Source: Balanoglossus misakiensis
Taxonomy: Eukaryota; Hemichordata
NCBI GenBank assembly: GCA_040954595.2
Contig: JBECUI020000027.1
Coordinates: 124,001 to 188,000, forward strand
Reading direction: 5' to 3'
Length of the DNA stretch: 64,000 nucleotides
Shown: positions 55,830 through 64,000 of the stretch, in pieces
Layout of the letters: each line of letters starts with the position of its first letter
How positions within the stretch are numbered: position 1 is the first letter of the stretch
The notes under the pieces: model-generated
Seen by the model: only the letters and a program-made list of their open reading frames with translations
Database searches by the model: none
What the model was told of the DNA's origin: nothing
Made by a program: the position numbers and the translations under genes

Positions 55830-55985
55830 TTCTCCAACCTCTTCATATTATTCATACCATATTCCTCCTAACAAAACTTAAGTTAAGCCTAGTATACCTA
55901 ATACTTTCGACTTCGACAAGATCCCGTTCATACAAGCCTGCCCTGACAATACCCCAACGGCCTTAAAGCCGAAGAAAGGTAAAAA

Positions 55986-56044
55986 AACATGGGTGATGCC
56001 GAAACTAACTTCCTCAAATTTGAATTGAGAACTCTTTCCGATTT
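55986..56044 (-). pseudogene. Relic of array 2 gene middle region, downstream of copy g
   Basis: Same relic class as downstream of copies e and j, homologous to the middle of copy a and followed by the same spacer-specific 65 bp. Confidence 0.7.
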
Positions 56045-56243
56045 TATCAACATTGTGTTTATACAGACTTTTCCCCCGAAGATTAAGGCTGGGGCAGAAC
56101 CTTCAGGAAAGGGGGCCGGGCGGTTTACAGCATAATTTCCTAACCTACACCGCCTGACATTCCTCAATAGAGCGGTTCCCCGGTTCGGAAAGAACCTAAA
56201 AATCCGCTCACCGCAGCGGCCCCGCCAAAGGCCGCCGTCAGCA

Positions 56244-57299
56244 TTATGCCCCCGGCTGAATCTCTGTCTCTGCAAATTCAGACAGCCCGGCAAGATTCAC
56301 CGCGCTAACCCGGACAGACGCGTTCGCAGGCAGAGTCTCGCCTTCCTGCAGCGTAACGCTGTGGGCGGTATCGCTGACATAGGCCACCGGCATCCAATCC
56401 TCGCTCTGGGGGTTGCTGTATTCTATCAGATAGCCCTCGAAGGGGTTGTTGCCTAAATCGGAAACAGCGGGGGCTGTCCACGATACGGTAAGGGTATCGG
56501 TTTTGCTTGCCGTATCGGTTTGGACCTCCGCCTTTAAGCCGGTAACGGCGGCGGGTGTGAGGGGGTATGGGTGAAGGTACTGTTGAAAAGAATACGGGGT
56601 GGCAAAAAATCTTGCTTGAAATCTCAATCCTAATTTTTTCCCGAAGTAATCCTTCCTATTATTGCTGAAATATTCACTAACGTCTTCCAGATGAACAATA
56701 CCACCCTTATTGCTGCGATTAAAAAGCGACATATCTAGATCATTGGAAACATAGTCCAAGTGTAGTAATTGTATTCCTTGAATGTCATTATAAGGATAGG
56801 GGCCAATATCAAACAGAGCATAGAAGTAATAAAGTCCATTTTGAAAGCCAGGGGGGAAAGGGGACAAGATGGTATAACGGACATCAAAGTCTTCCCTCGT
56901 CACTGTGGGGGCTATAGAAACGTCAATACTGGTTGATGTTGTAATTACGGTAGCCTCATCCACCTCAGCGGTAAACGTTACCGGATCACCGGATTCGGTA
57001 TCCCTCTGAACGCTTAAGCGGTACAGATAAGAAGAATTTGCGGTTATGTCAGTATCGGTGTAAGTCTCGGTATCCGGTGGCAGGGTAGCAAGCGTGGTAT
57101 AGCTGACCCCGGCATCTGAAGATTTCTCAAGCAGAAATCCCGTTTCATTAACATTGAGATCCTTCCAGGCCAGCTGCACACCTGCGTCATCCATGGCGTA
57201 GAGACTACGGAAACCCACAGGGGGCATCAACGGGGCGGCAAAGGAATACCGGGACAGCGACGGGGACGAACAGGAAAACAAGAATGCCGGCAAGAGCAA
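56244..57299 (-). CDS. Array 2 phase-variable FN3 lipoprotein, copy g (off)
   Basis: 351 residues from the TTG at 57299. The variable segment (PPGFQNGLYYFYALFDIGPY, NDIQGIQLLHLDYVSNDLD, FNRSNKGGIVHLEDVSEYF) is almost identical to that of copy k about 6.4 kb away, while the flanking domains differ: recent cassette conversion. The leader ATG at 57459 is 160 nt away: off. Its repeat region has an interruption absent elsewhere. Confidence 0.85.
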   Translation of the reverse strand: MLLPAFLFSCSSPSLSRYSFAAPLMPPVGFRSLYAMDDAGVQLAWKDLNVNETGFLLEKSSDAGVSYTTLATLPPDTETYTDTDITANSSYLYRLSVQRDTESGDPVTFTAEVDEATVITTSTSIDVSIAPTVTREDFDVRYTILSPFPPGFQNGLYYFYALFDIGPYPYNDIQGIQLLHLDYVSNDLDMSLFNRSNKGGIVHLEDVSEYFSNNRKDYFGKKLGLRFQARFFATPYSFQQYLHPYPLTPAAVTGLKAEVQTDTASKTDTLTVSWTAPAVSDLGNNPFEGYLIEYSNPQSEDWMPVAYVSDTAHSVTLQEGETLPANASVRVSAVNLAGLSEFAETEIQPGA

Positions 57300-57365
57300 A
57301 ACAAGTAAAATCTGTATCTGATGGGAAAATATAGAGCCTCTGGGGACTACTATCTTACATGTACG

Positions 57366-57433
57366 TGAGTACGTGAGTGAGTGAGTGAGTGAGTGAGTGA
57401 GTGAGTGAGTGAGTGAGTGAGTGAGTGAGTGAG
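57366..57433 (-). repeat. CTCA tract, 15 perfect units plus one separated unit (copy g)
   Basis: 57374-57433 is 15 perfect units; a further unit at 57366-57369 is separated by TACG, an 8-bp insertion relative to the other copies. With this flank a count of 2 modulo 3 would be needed, so it is off. Confidence 0.9.
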
Positions 57434-57589
57434 TTCTCCAACCTCTTCATATTATTCATACCATATTCCTCCTAGCAAAACTTAAGTTAAGCCTAGTATA
57501 CCTGATACTTACGGCATTGACAAGACCCCGTTCATACAAGCCTGCCCTGACAATACCCCAACGGCCTTAAAGCCGAAGAAAGGAAGACC

Positions 57590-57714
57590 TCAGCCCAAAG
57601 CCTGCAGCTCAGCCTCCGCAGGCCCAGACAATCCCGAAAGATTCATAAGCCCTGCCCCTGGGAAAAAAGTTACCTAGGACAGGGTCTTTCCTGCATCCAG
57701 CATAAACCCGTAGG
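57590..57714 (-). pseudogene. Relic of array 2 gene 3' end, downstream of copy h
   Basis: Same type, but the upstream part has decayed further (GGGTTTATGCTGGATGC instead of AGCTTTATGCTGGATGC). Confidence 0.8.
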
Positions 57715-57845
57715 GGGCCAGGCGGTTTACAGCATAATTCCCTCACCTACACCGCCTGACATTCCTCAATAAAGCGGTTCCCCGGTTCGGAAAGAACCTA
57801 AAAATCCGCTCACCGCAGCGGCCCCGCCAAAGGCCGCCGTCAGCA

Positions 57846-58898
57846 TTATGCCCCCGGCTGAATCTCTGTCTCTACAAATTCAGACAACCCGGTAAGATTC
57901 ACCGCCCTGACCCGGACAGACGCGTTCGCAGGCAGAGTCTCGCCTTCCTGCAGCGTAACGCTGTGGGCGGTATCGCTGACATAGGCCACCGGCATCCAAT
58001 CCTCGCTTTGGGGGTTGCTGTATTCTATCAGATAGCCCTCGAAGGGGTTGTTGCCTAAATCGGAAACAGCGGGAGCTGTCCACGATACGGTAAGGGTGTC
58101 GGTTAGCGTTGCTGTATCGGTTTGGACCTCCGCCTTTAAGCCAGTAACAACGGCGGGCGTGAGGGGGTATGGGTGGAGATGGAATGGAAAAGAATATGGT
58201 TTGGTAAAAGCTACTACCTCAAATGAAAATTCTAATCTTTTTCCGAACTGAGTATCCCTGTTATTGATTGAATATGTATAAGCATCTTCCTCGGCGACAA
58301 TAAGCCCATTATCACTGTTGCGATCAAAAAGCGACACACCTATATCGCTGGAAAAATGTGAAGTTTGGAAAATTAGCACTGGAGTGGTCCCATCATAGAG
58401 ATCGGGGCCAATATCAAAGAGCGCATATAAATAAAGCAAATAACTCGTTGAGAAATTCAAAATGGAAAAACGGACATCAAAGTCTCCCTTCGTCACTGTG
58501 GGGGCTACAGCAAAGTCAAAACTACCGCCTAGTGTTGTAATTACGGTAGCCTCATCCACCTCAGCGGTAAACGTTACAGGATCACTGGATTCGGTATCCC
58601 TCTGAACGCTTAAGCGATACAGATAAGAAGAATCTGCTGTTATGTCAGTATCGGTGTAAGTCTCGGTATCCGGTGGCAGGGTAGCAAGCGTGGTATAGCT
58701 GACCCCGGCATCTGAAGATTTTTCAAGCAGAAATCCCGTTTCATTAACATTGAGATCCTTCCAGGCCAGCTGTACGCCTGCATCATCCATGGCGTAGAGA
58801 CTGCGGAAACCCACAGGGGGCATCAGCGGGGCGGTAAAGAAATACGGGAGAGGTGGCGACGGGGACGAACAGGAAAACAAGACTGATGAGAAGAGCAA
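57846..58898 (-). CDS. Array 2 phase-variable FN3 lipoprotein, copy h (off, most divergent cassette)
   Basis: 350 residues from the TTG at 58898. The variable segment is the outlier of the array: FSTSYLLYLYALFDIGPDL, TTPVLIFQTSHFSSDIG, FDRNSDNGLIVAEEDAY, EFSFEVVAFTKPYSF. FN3-2 shares TDTATLTDTL with copy f. The leader ATG at 59058 is 160 nt away: off. Confidence 0.85.
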   Translation of the reverse strand: MLFSSVLFSCSSPSPPLPYFFTAPLMPPVGFRSLYAMDDAGVQLAWKDLNVNETGFLLEKSSDAGVSYTTLATLPPDTETYTDTDITADSSYLYRLSVQRDTESSDPVTFTAEVDEATVITTLGGSFDFAVAPTVTKGDFDVRFSILNFSTSYLLYLYALFDIGPDLYDGTTPVLIFQTSHFSSDIGVSLFDRNSDNGLIVAEEDAYTYSINNRDTQFGKRLEFSFEVVAFTKPYSFPFHLHPYPLTPAVVTGLKAEVQTDTATLTDTLTVSWTAPAVSDLGNNPFEGYLIEYSNPQSEDWMPVAYVSDTAHSVTLQEGETLPANASVRVRAVNLTGLSEFVETEIQPGA

Positions 58899-58964
58899 AA
58901 CAAGTAAAATCTGTATCTGATGGGAAAATGTAGAGCCTCTTGGGGCTACTATCTTACATGCACG

Positions 58965-59032
58965 TGAGTGAGTGAGTGAGTGAGTGAGTGAGTGAGTGAG
59001 TGAGTGAGTGAGTGAGTGAGTGAGTGAGTGAG
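58965..59032 (-). repeat. CTCA tract, 17 units (copy h)
   Basis: Seventeen units, 2 modulo 3: off. Confidence 0.95.
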
Positions 59033-59195
59033 TTCTCCAACTTCTTCATATTATTCATACCATATTCCTCCTAACAAAACTTAAGTTAAGCCTAGTATAC
59101 CTGATACTTTCGGCATTGGCAAGACCCCGTTCATACAAGCCTGCCCTGACAATACCCCAACGGCCTTAACGCCGAAGAAAGGAAGCCCTCAGACC

Positions 59196-59320
59196 TCAGC
59201 CCAAAGCCTGCAGCTCAGCCTCCGCAGGCTCAGACAATCCCGAAAGATTCATAAGCCCTGCCCCTGGGAAAAAAGTTACCTAGGACAGGGTCTTTCCTGC
59301 ATCCAGCATAGAGCTGTAGG
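59196..59320 (-). pseudogene. Relic of array 2 gene 3' end, downstream of copy i
   Basis: Same type. A T instead of C (CCTGAG for CCTGCG) brings this relic closer to copy a than the other relics are. Confidence 0.8.
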
Positions 59321-59451
59321 GGACCAAGCGGTTTACAGCATAATTCCCTAACCTACACCGCCTGACATTCCTCAATAGAGCGGTTCCCCGGTTCGGAAAG
59401 AACCAAAAAATCCGCTTACCACAGCGGCCCCGCCAAAGGCCGCCGTCAGCA

Positions 59452-60516
59452 TTATGCCCCCGGCTGAATCTCTGTCTCTGCAAATTCAGACAGCCCGGCA
59501 AGATTCACCGCGCTAACCCGGACAGACGCGTTCGCAGGCAGAGTCTCGCCTTCCTGCAGCGTAACGCTGTAGGTGGCTTCTCTCACCCAGGCCACAGGCA
59601 TCCAATCCTCGCTCTGGGGATTGCTGTATTCTATCAGATAGCCCTCGAAGGGGTTGTTGCCTGAATCGGAAACAGCTGGGGCTGTCCACGATACGGTAAG
59701 GGTGTCGGTTTTGCTTGCCGTATCGGTTTGAACCTCCGCATTTAAGCCGGTAACGGCGGCGGGTGTGAGGGGGTATGGGTGGAGATGGAATTGAAAAAAA
59801 TACGATGTGGCAAAAAATCTTCCATCAAATATAAATCCTAATCTTTTTCCGAAGTAATCCTTCCTATTATTGCTGAAATATTCACCAGCGTCTTCCACAT
59901 AAACAATACCACCCTTATCATTGCTACGATTAAAAAGCAACATATCTATATCATTGGAATCATAATTCAAGTGTAGTAATTGTAATCCATCAGTGGCGTC
60001 ATCATAGGTATAGGGGCCAATGTCAAACAGAGCATAGAGGTAATAAAGTCCATTTTGCAAGCCAGGGGGGAAAGGGGACAAAACGGAAAAACGGACATCA
60101 AAGTCTCCCTTCGTCACTGTGGGGGCTATAGAAACGTCAATACTACCGGTTTGTGTTGTAAGTACGGTAGCCTCATCCACCTCAGCGGTAAACGTTACCG
60201 GATCACCAGATTCGGTATCCCTCTGAACGCTTAAGCGGTACAGATAAGAAGAATCTGCTTCTATGTCTGTATCGGTGTAAGTCTCGGTATCCGGTGGCAG
60301 GGTAGCAAGCGTGGTATAGCTGGCCCCGGCATCGGAAGATTTCTCAAGCAGAAATCCCGTTTCATTAACATTGAGATCCTTCCAGGCCAGCTGTACGCCT
60401 GCATCATCCATGGCATAGAGACTACGGAAACCCACAGGGGGCATCAGCGGGGCGGTAAAGGAATACAGGGACGGCGATGGGGACGAACAGGAAAACAAGA
60501 ATGCCGACAAGAGCAA
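59452..60516 (-). CDS. Array 2 phase-variable FN3 lipoprotein, copy i (off, chimeric C-terminus)
   Basis: 354 residues from the TTG at 60516. In FN3-2 it reads WMPVAWVREATYSVTL, exactly the copy a version, where all other b-k copies have WMPVAYVSDTAHSVTL; it then returns to the common ending TEIQPGA. This is a short conversion tract from an a-type donor. The variable segment (PPGLQNGLYYLYALFDIGPY, DATDGLQLLHLNYDS) is related to copies g and k. The leader ATG at 60656 is 140 nt away: off. Confidence 0.85.
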   Translation of the reverse strand: MLLSAFLFSCSSPSPSLYSFTAPLMPPVGFRSLYAMDDAGVQLAWKDLNVNETGFLLEKSSDAGASYTTLATLPPDTETYTDTDIEADSSYLYRLSVQRDTESGDPVTFTAEVDEATVLTTQTGSIDVSIAPTVTKGDFDVRFSVLSPFPPGLQNGLYYLYALFDIGPYTYDDATDGLQLLHLNYDSNDIDMLLFNRSNDKGGIVYVEDAGEYFSNNRKDYFGKRLGFIFDGRFFATSYFFQFHLHPYPLTPAAVTGLNAEVQTDTASKTDTLTVSWTAPAVSDSGNNPFEGYLIEYSNPQSEDWMPVAWVREATYSVTLQEGETLPANASVRVSAVNLAGLSEFAETEIQPGA

Positions 60517-60582
60517 AACAAGTAAAATCTGTATCTGCTGGGAAAATGTAGAGCCTCTTGGGGCTACTATCTTACATGCACG

Positions 60583-60630
60583 TGAGTGAGTGAGTGAGTG
60601 AGTGAGTGAGTGAGTGAGTGAGTGAGTGAG
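60583..60630 (-). repeat. CTCA tract, 12 units (copy i)
   Basis: Twelve units, the shortest of array 2, 0 modulo 3: off. Confidence 0.95.
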
Positions 60631-60787
60631 TTCTCCAACCTCTTCATATTATTCATACCATATTCCTCCTAACAAAACTTAAGTTAAGCCTAGTATACCT
60701 GATACTTACGACTTCGACAAGACCCCGTTCATACAAGCCTACCCTGACAATACCCCAGCGGCCTTAAAGCCGAAGAAAGGTAAAAAA

Positions 60788-60847
60788 ACATGGGTGATGC
60801 CGAAACTAACTACCTCAAATTTGAATTGAGGACTCTTTCCGATTTTT
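60788..60847 (-). pseudogene. Relic of array 2 gene middle region, downstream of copy j
   Basis: Third example of the middle-type relic. An extra T (GATTTTTATC) distinguishes it from those downstream of copies e and g. Confidence 0.7.
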
Positions 60848-61045
60848 ATCAACATTGTGTTTATACAGACTTTTCCCCCGAAGATTAAGGCTGGGGCAGA
60901 ACCTTCAGGAAAGGGGACCAGGCGGTTTACAGCATAATTCCCTAACCTACACCGCCTGACATTCCTCAATAGAGCGGTTCCCCGGTTCGGTAAGAACCTA
61001 AAAATCCGCTCACCACAGCAGCCCCGCCAAAGGCCGCCGTCAGCA

Positions 61046-62113
61046 TTATGCCCCCGGCTGAATCTCTGTCTCTACAAATTCAGACAGCCCGGCAAGATTC
61101 ACCGCACTAACCCGGACAGACGCGTTCGCAGGCAGAGTCTCGCCTTCCTGCAGCGTAACGCTGTGGGCGGTATCGCTGACATAGGCCACCGGCATCCAAT
61201 CCTCGCTCTGGGGGTTGCTGTATTCTATCAGGTAGCCCTCGAAGGGGTTGTTACCTAAATCGGAAACAGCCGGGGCTGTCCACGATACGGTAAGGGTATC
61301 GGTTTTGCTTGCCGTATCGGTTTGGACCTCCGCCTTTAAGCCGGTAACGGCGGCAGGCGTGAGGGGGTATGGGTGGAGGTGGAATTGAAAAGGATACACT
61401 ATGGTCAAGATTTCACCTTCAAATATAAATCCTAATCTTTTTCCGAACTGAGCCTCCCTGTTATTGCTGAAATAGTCACCAGCGTCTTCCACATAAACAG
61501 TACCACCCTTATCATTGCTGCGATTAAAAAGCGACATATCTATATCATTGGAATTATGAGCAAATTCTAGCATTCGTACTCCAGCAACAGAAGCGGCCTC
61601 ATCATAGGGGTAGGGACCAATGTCAAACAGAGTATAGAGGTTATAAATTCCACCTGTGAGGCCGGGGGGGAAAGGGGACAAAACGGAAAAACGGACATCA
61701 AAGTCTCCCTTCGTCACTGAGGGGTCTACCGCAACATCAAGACCGGTGCTTGTTGGAACTACGGTGGCGGTATCCACCTCAGCGGTAAACGTTACCGGAT
61801 CACTGGATTCGGTATCCCTCTGAACGCTTAAGCGGTACAGATAAGAAGAATCTGCTTCTATGTCTGTATCGGTGTAAGTTTCGGTATCTGGTGGCAGGGT
61901 AGCAAGCGTGGTGTAGCTGACCCCGGCATCGGAAGATTTCTCAAGCAGAAATCCCGTTTCATTAACATTGAGATCCTTCCAGGCCAGCTGTACGCCTGCA
62001 TCATCCATGGCATAGAGGCTGCGGAAACCCACAGGGGGCATCAGCGGGGCGGTAAAGGAATAGCGGGACAGCGACGGGGACGAACAGGAAAACAAGAATA
62101 CCGGCAAGAGCAA
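61046..62113 (-). CDS. Array 2 phase-variable FN3 lipoprotein, copy j (off)
   Basis: 355 residues from the TTG at 62113. Variable: PPGLTGGIYNLYTLFDIGPY, EAASVAGVRMLEFAHNS, RLGFIFEGEILTIVYPF; the GGIYNLYTLFDIGPYPYDEAA stretch groups with copy b. It has VDPSVTKGD where others have VAPTVTKGD. The leader ATG at 62261 is 148 nt away: off. Confidence 0.85.
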   Translation of the reverse strand: MLLPVFLFSCSSPSLSRYSFTAPLMPPVGFRSLYAMDDAGVQLAWKDLNVNETGFLLEKSSDAGVSYTTLATLPPDTETYTDTDIEADSSYLYRLSVQRDTESSDPVTFTAEVDTATVVPTSTGLDVAVDPSVTKGDFDVRFSVLSPFPPGLTGGIYNLYTLFDIGPYPYDEAASVAGVRMLEFAHNSNDIDMSLFNRSNDKGGTVYVEDAGDYFSNNREAQFGKRLGFIFEGEILTIVYPFQFHLHPYPLTPAAVTGLKAEVQTDTASKTDTLTVSWTAPAVSDLGNNPFEGYLIEYSNPQSEDWMPVAYVSDTAHSVTLQEGETLPANASVRVSAVNLAGLSEFVETEIQPGA

Positions 62114-62179
62114 AACAAGTAAAATCTGTATCTGATGGGAAAATGTAGAGCCTCTTGGGGCTACTATCTTACATGCACG

Positions 62180-62235
62180 TGAGTGAGTGAGTGAGTGAGT
62201 GAGTGAGTGAGTGAGTGAGTGAGTGAGTGAGTGAG
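62180..62235 (-). repeat. CTCA tract, 14 units (copy j)
   Basis: Fourteen units, 2 modulo 3: off. Confidence 0.95.
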
Positions 62236-62398
62236 TTCTCCAACCTCTTCATATTATTCATACCATATTCCTCCTAACAAAACATAAGTTAAGACTAGTA
62301 TACCTGATACTTTCGGCATTGGCAAGACCCCGTTCATACAAGCCTGCCCTGACAATACCCCAACGGCCTTAAAGCCGAAGAAAGGAAGCCCTCAGACC

Positions 62399-62523
62399 TC
62401 AGCCCAAAGCTTGCAGCTCAGCCTCCGCAGGCCCAGACAATCCCGAAAGATTCACAAGCCCTGCCCCTGGGGAAAAAGTTACCTAGGACAGGGTCTTTCC
62501 TGCATCCAGCATAGAGCTGTAGG
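62399..62523 (-). pseudogene. Relic of array 2 gene 3' end, downstream of copy k
   Basis: Same type as the others, with AAGCTTGCAG in place of AAGCCTGCAG. Confidence 0.8.
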
Positions 62524-62654
62524 GGACCAGGCGGTTTACAGCATAATTCCCTAACCTACACCGCCTGACATTCCTCAATAGAGCGGTTCCCCGGTTCGGT
62601 AAGAACCTGAAAATCCGCTCACCACAGCAGCCCCGCCAAAGGCCGCCATCAGCA

Positions 62655-63710
62655 TTATGCCCCCGGCTGAATCTCTGTCTCTGCAAATTCAGACAGCCCG
62701 GTAAGATTCACCGCGCTAACCCGGACAGACGCATTCGCAGGCAGAGTCTCGCCTTCCTGCAGCGTAACGCTGTGGGCGGTATCGCTGACATAGGCCACCG
62801 GCATCCAATCCTCGCTCTGGGGGTTGCTGTATTCTATCAGATAGCCCTCGAAGGGGTTGTTGCCTAAATCGGAAACAGCCGGGGCTGTCCACGATACGGT
62901 AAGGGTGTCGGTTAGCGTTGCTTCATCGGTTTGGACCTCCGCATTTAAGCCGGTCACGGCGGCGGGCGTGAGGGGATAGGGGTGGAGGTAATGTTGAAAA
63001 GAATACGGGGTGGCAAAAAATCTTGCTTGAAATCTCAATCCTAATTTTTTCCCGAAGTAATCCTTCTTATTATTGCTGAAATATTCACTAACGTCTTCCA
63101 GATGAACAATACCACCCTTATTGCTGCGATTAAAAAGCGACATATCTAGATCATTGGAAACATAGTCCAAGTGTAGTAATTGTATTCCTTGAATGTCATT
63201 ATAAGGATAGGGGCCAATATCAAACAGAGCATAGAAGTAATAAAGTCCATTTTGAAAGCCAGGGGGGAAAGGGGACAAGATGGTATAACGGACATCAAAG
63301 TCTTCCCTCGTCACTGTGGGGGCTATAGAAACGTCAATACTGGTTGATGTTGGAAGTACGGTAGCCTCATCCACCTCAGCGGTAAACGTTACCGGATCAC
63401 CAGATTCGGTATCCCTCTGAACGCTTAAGCGGTACAGATAAGAAGAATCTGCTGTTATGTCAGTATCGGTGTAAGTCTCGGTATCCGGTGGCAGGGTAGC
63501 AAGCGTGGTGTAGCTGACCCCGGCATCGGAAGATTTCTCAAGCAGAAATCCCGTTTCATTAACATTGAGATCCTTCCAGGCCAGCTGTACGCCTGCATCA
63601 TCCATGGCATAGAGGCTGCGGAAACCCACAGGGGGCATCAGCGGGGCGGTAAAGGAATAGCGGGACAGCGACGGGGTAGGACAGGAAAACAAGACTGATG
63701 AGAAGAGCAA
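62655..63710 (-). CDS. Array 2 phase-variable FN3 lipoprotein, copy k (off)
   Basis: 351 residues from the TTG at 63710. Variable segment as in copy g except for a few residues (NNKKDYF, FQHYLH). FN3-2 starts VTGLNAEVQTDEATLTDTL, a hybrid of the copy i (LNAEV) and copy f/h (ATLTDTL) types. The leader ATG at 63882 is 172 nt away: off. Its own promoter (TATACT) lies at ~63918-63946. Confidence 0.85.
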   Translation of the reverse strand: MLFSSVLFSCPTPSLSRYSFTAPLMPPVGFRSLYAMDDAGVQLAWKDLNVNETGFLLEKSSDAGVSYTTLATLPPDTETYTDTDITADSSYLYRLSVQRDTESGDPVTFTAEVDEATVLPTSTSIDVSIAPTVTREDFDVRYTILSPFPPGFQNGLYYFYALFDIGPYPYNDIQGIQLLHLDYVSNDLDMSLFNRSNKGGIVHLEDVSEYFSNNKKDYFGKKLGLRFQARFFATPYSFQHYLHPYPLTPAAVTGLNAEVQTDEATLTDTLTVSWTAPAVSDLGNNPFEGYLIEYSNPQSEDWMPVAYVSDTAHSVTLQEGETLPANASVRVSAVNLTGLSEFAETEIQPGA

Positions 63711-63776
63711 AACAAGTAAAATCTGTATCTGATGGGAAAATGTAGAGCCTCTTGGGGCTACTATCTTACATGCACG

Positions 63777-63856
63777 TGAGTGAGTGAGTGAGTGAGTGAG
63801 TGAGTGAGTGAGTGAGTGAGTGAGTGAGTGAGTGAGTGAGTGAGTGAGTGAGTGAG
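63777..63856 (-). repeat. CTCA tract, 20 units (copy k)
   Basis: Twenty units, the longest in the window, 2 modulo 3: off. Confidence 0.95.
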
Positions 63857-63882
63857 TTCTCCAACTTCTTCATATTATTCAT

Positions 63883-64000
63883 ACCATATTCCTCCTAACA
63901 AAACATAAGTTAAGCCTAGTATACCTGATACTTACGGCACTGACAAGACCCCGTTTTTACAAGCCTACCCTGACAATACTCCAACGGTCTTAAAGCCGAA
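63883..64000 (-). other. Promoter of copy k and start of the next array 2 spacer
   Basis: Contains the AGGAGG ribosome site, AACTTATGTT palindrome variant, TATACT -10 and a -35 (TTGTCA-like at ~63941), then the GCCTACCCTGACAATAC and AAAGCCGAA motifs that open every spacer. The array therefore very likely continues to the right of the window. Confidence 0.7.

Overview
The window is bacterial chromosomal DNA. I infer a spirochaete (Spirochaetota): the lipobox motifs are relaxed (FFSC, LFSC, LGC), lipoprotein paralogues are numerous, and lysine synthesis uses the DapL (LL-diaminopimelate aminotransferase) route. This is inference, not proof. A compact block of housekeeping biosynthesis and RNA-modification genes (about 21.2-46.1 kb) sits between two large tandem arrays of paralogous lipoprotein genes, all on the minus strand.

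Array 1 (1-21.17 kb) has eight complete copies and one partial copy of a ~475-residue lipoprotein. The order is an Ig/cadherin-like domain, a fibronectin type III (FN3) domain, a variable segment and a second FN3 domain. Array 2 (46.58-64.0 kb, running off the right edge) has eleven copies of a different ~350-residue lipoprotein: FN3, variable segment, FN3. Every one of the 20 loci carries 8-20 perfect CTCA tetranucleotide repeats between a conserved leader ATG and the signal peptide. The repeat lies inside the coding frame and would be translated as (LTHS)n, so each 4-bp slip moves the lipoprotein in or out of frame. Counting every tract, only one locus (48167-49390, 13 units) is in frame with its leader ATG; the other 19 are out of frame, usually by one repeat unit. 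Together with the variable central segments, the shared segments between copies and the near-identical flanks, this looks like a two-family, phase-variable and recombining surface lipoprotein system. It is the main discovery of the window.

Array 1 genes are separated by tandem arrays of a GC-rich ~117-bp repeat able to form strong hairpins; one spacer also holds a complete IS256-family element (4862-6227). Array 2 genes are separated by a conserved ~190-bp inverted-repeat-rich block plus relics of either the 3' end or the middle of an ancestral array gene.

The central block is read mostly leftwards. lysC and dapB overlap, then after a 363-bp gap asd-lysA-dapL overlap by 4 bp each, and trpE-trpGD-trpC-trpF-trpB-trpA follow with overlapping or almost touching junctions. 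So the aspartate-to-lysine route (without dapA or dapF in this window) runs into the complete tryptophan pathway, and trpA ends only 168 bp before the first array 1 leader. To the right lie a carboxylesterase (+), aroA with a downstream secreted protein gene (-), a 1453-residue exported beta-rich protein with a C10 slippage tract (+), trmH (-), a HEAT-repeat lipoprotein (+), tRNA-Asp(GUC) with promoter and terminator (-) and queG (+).
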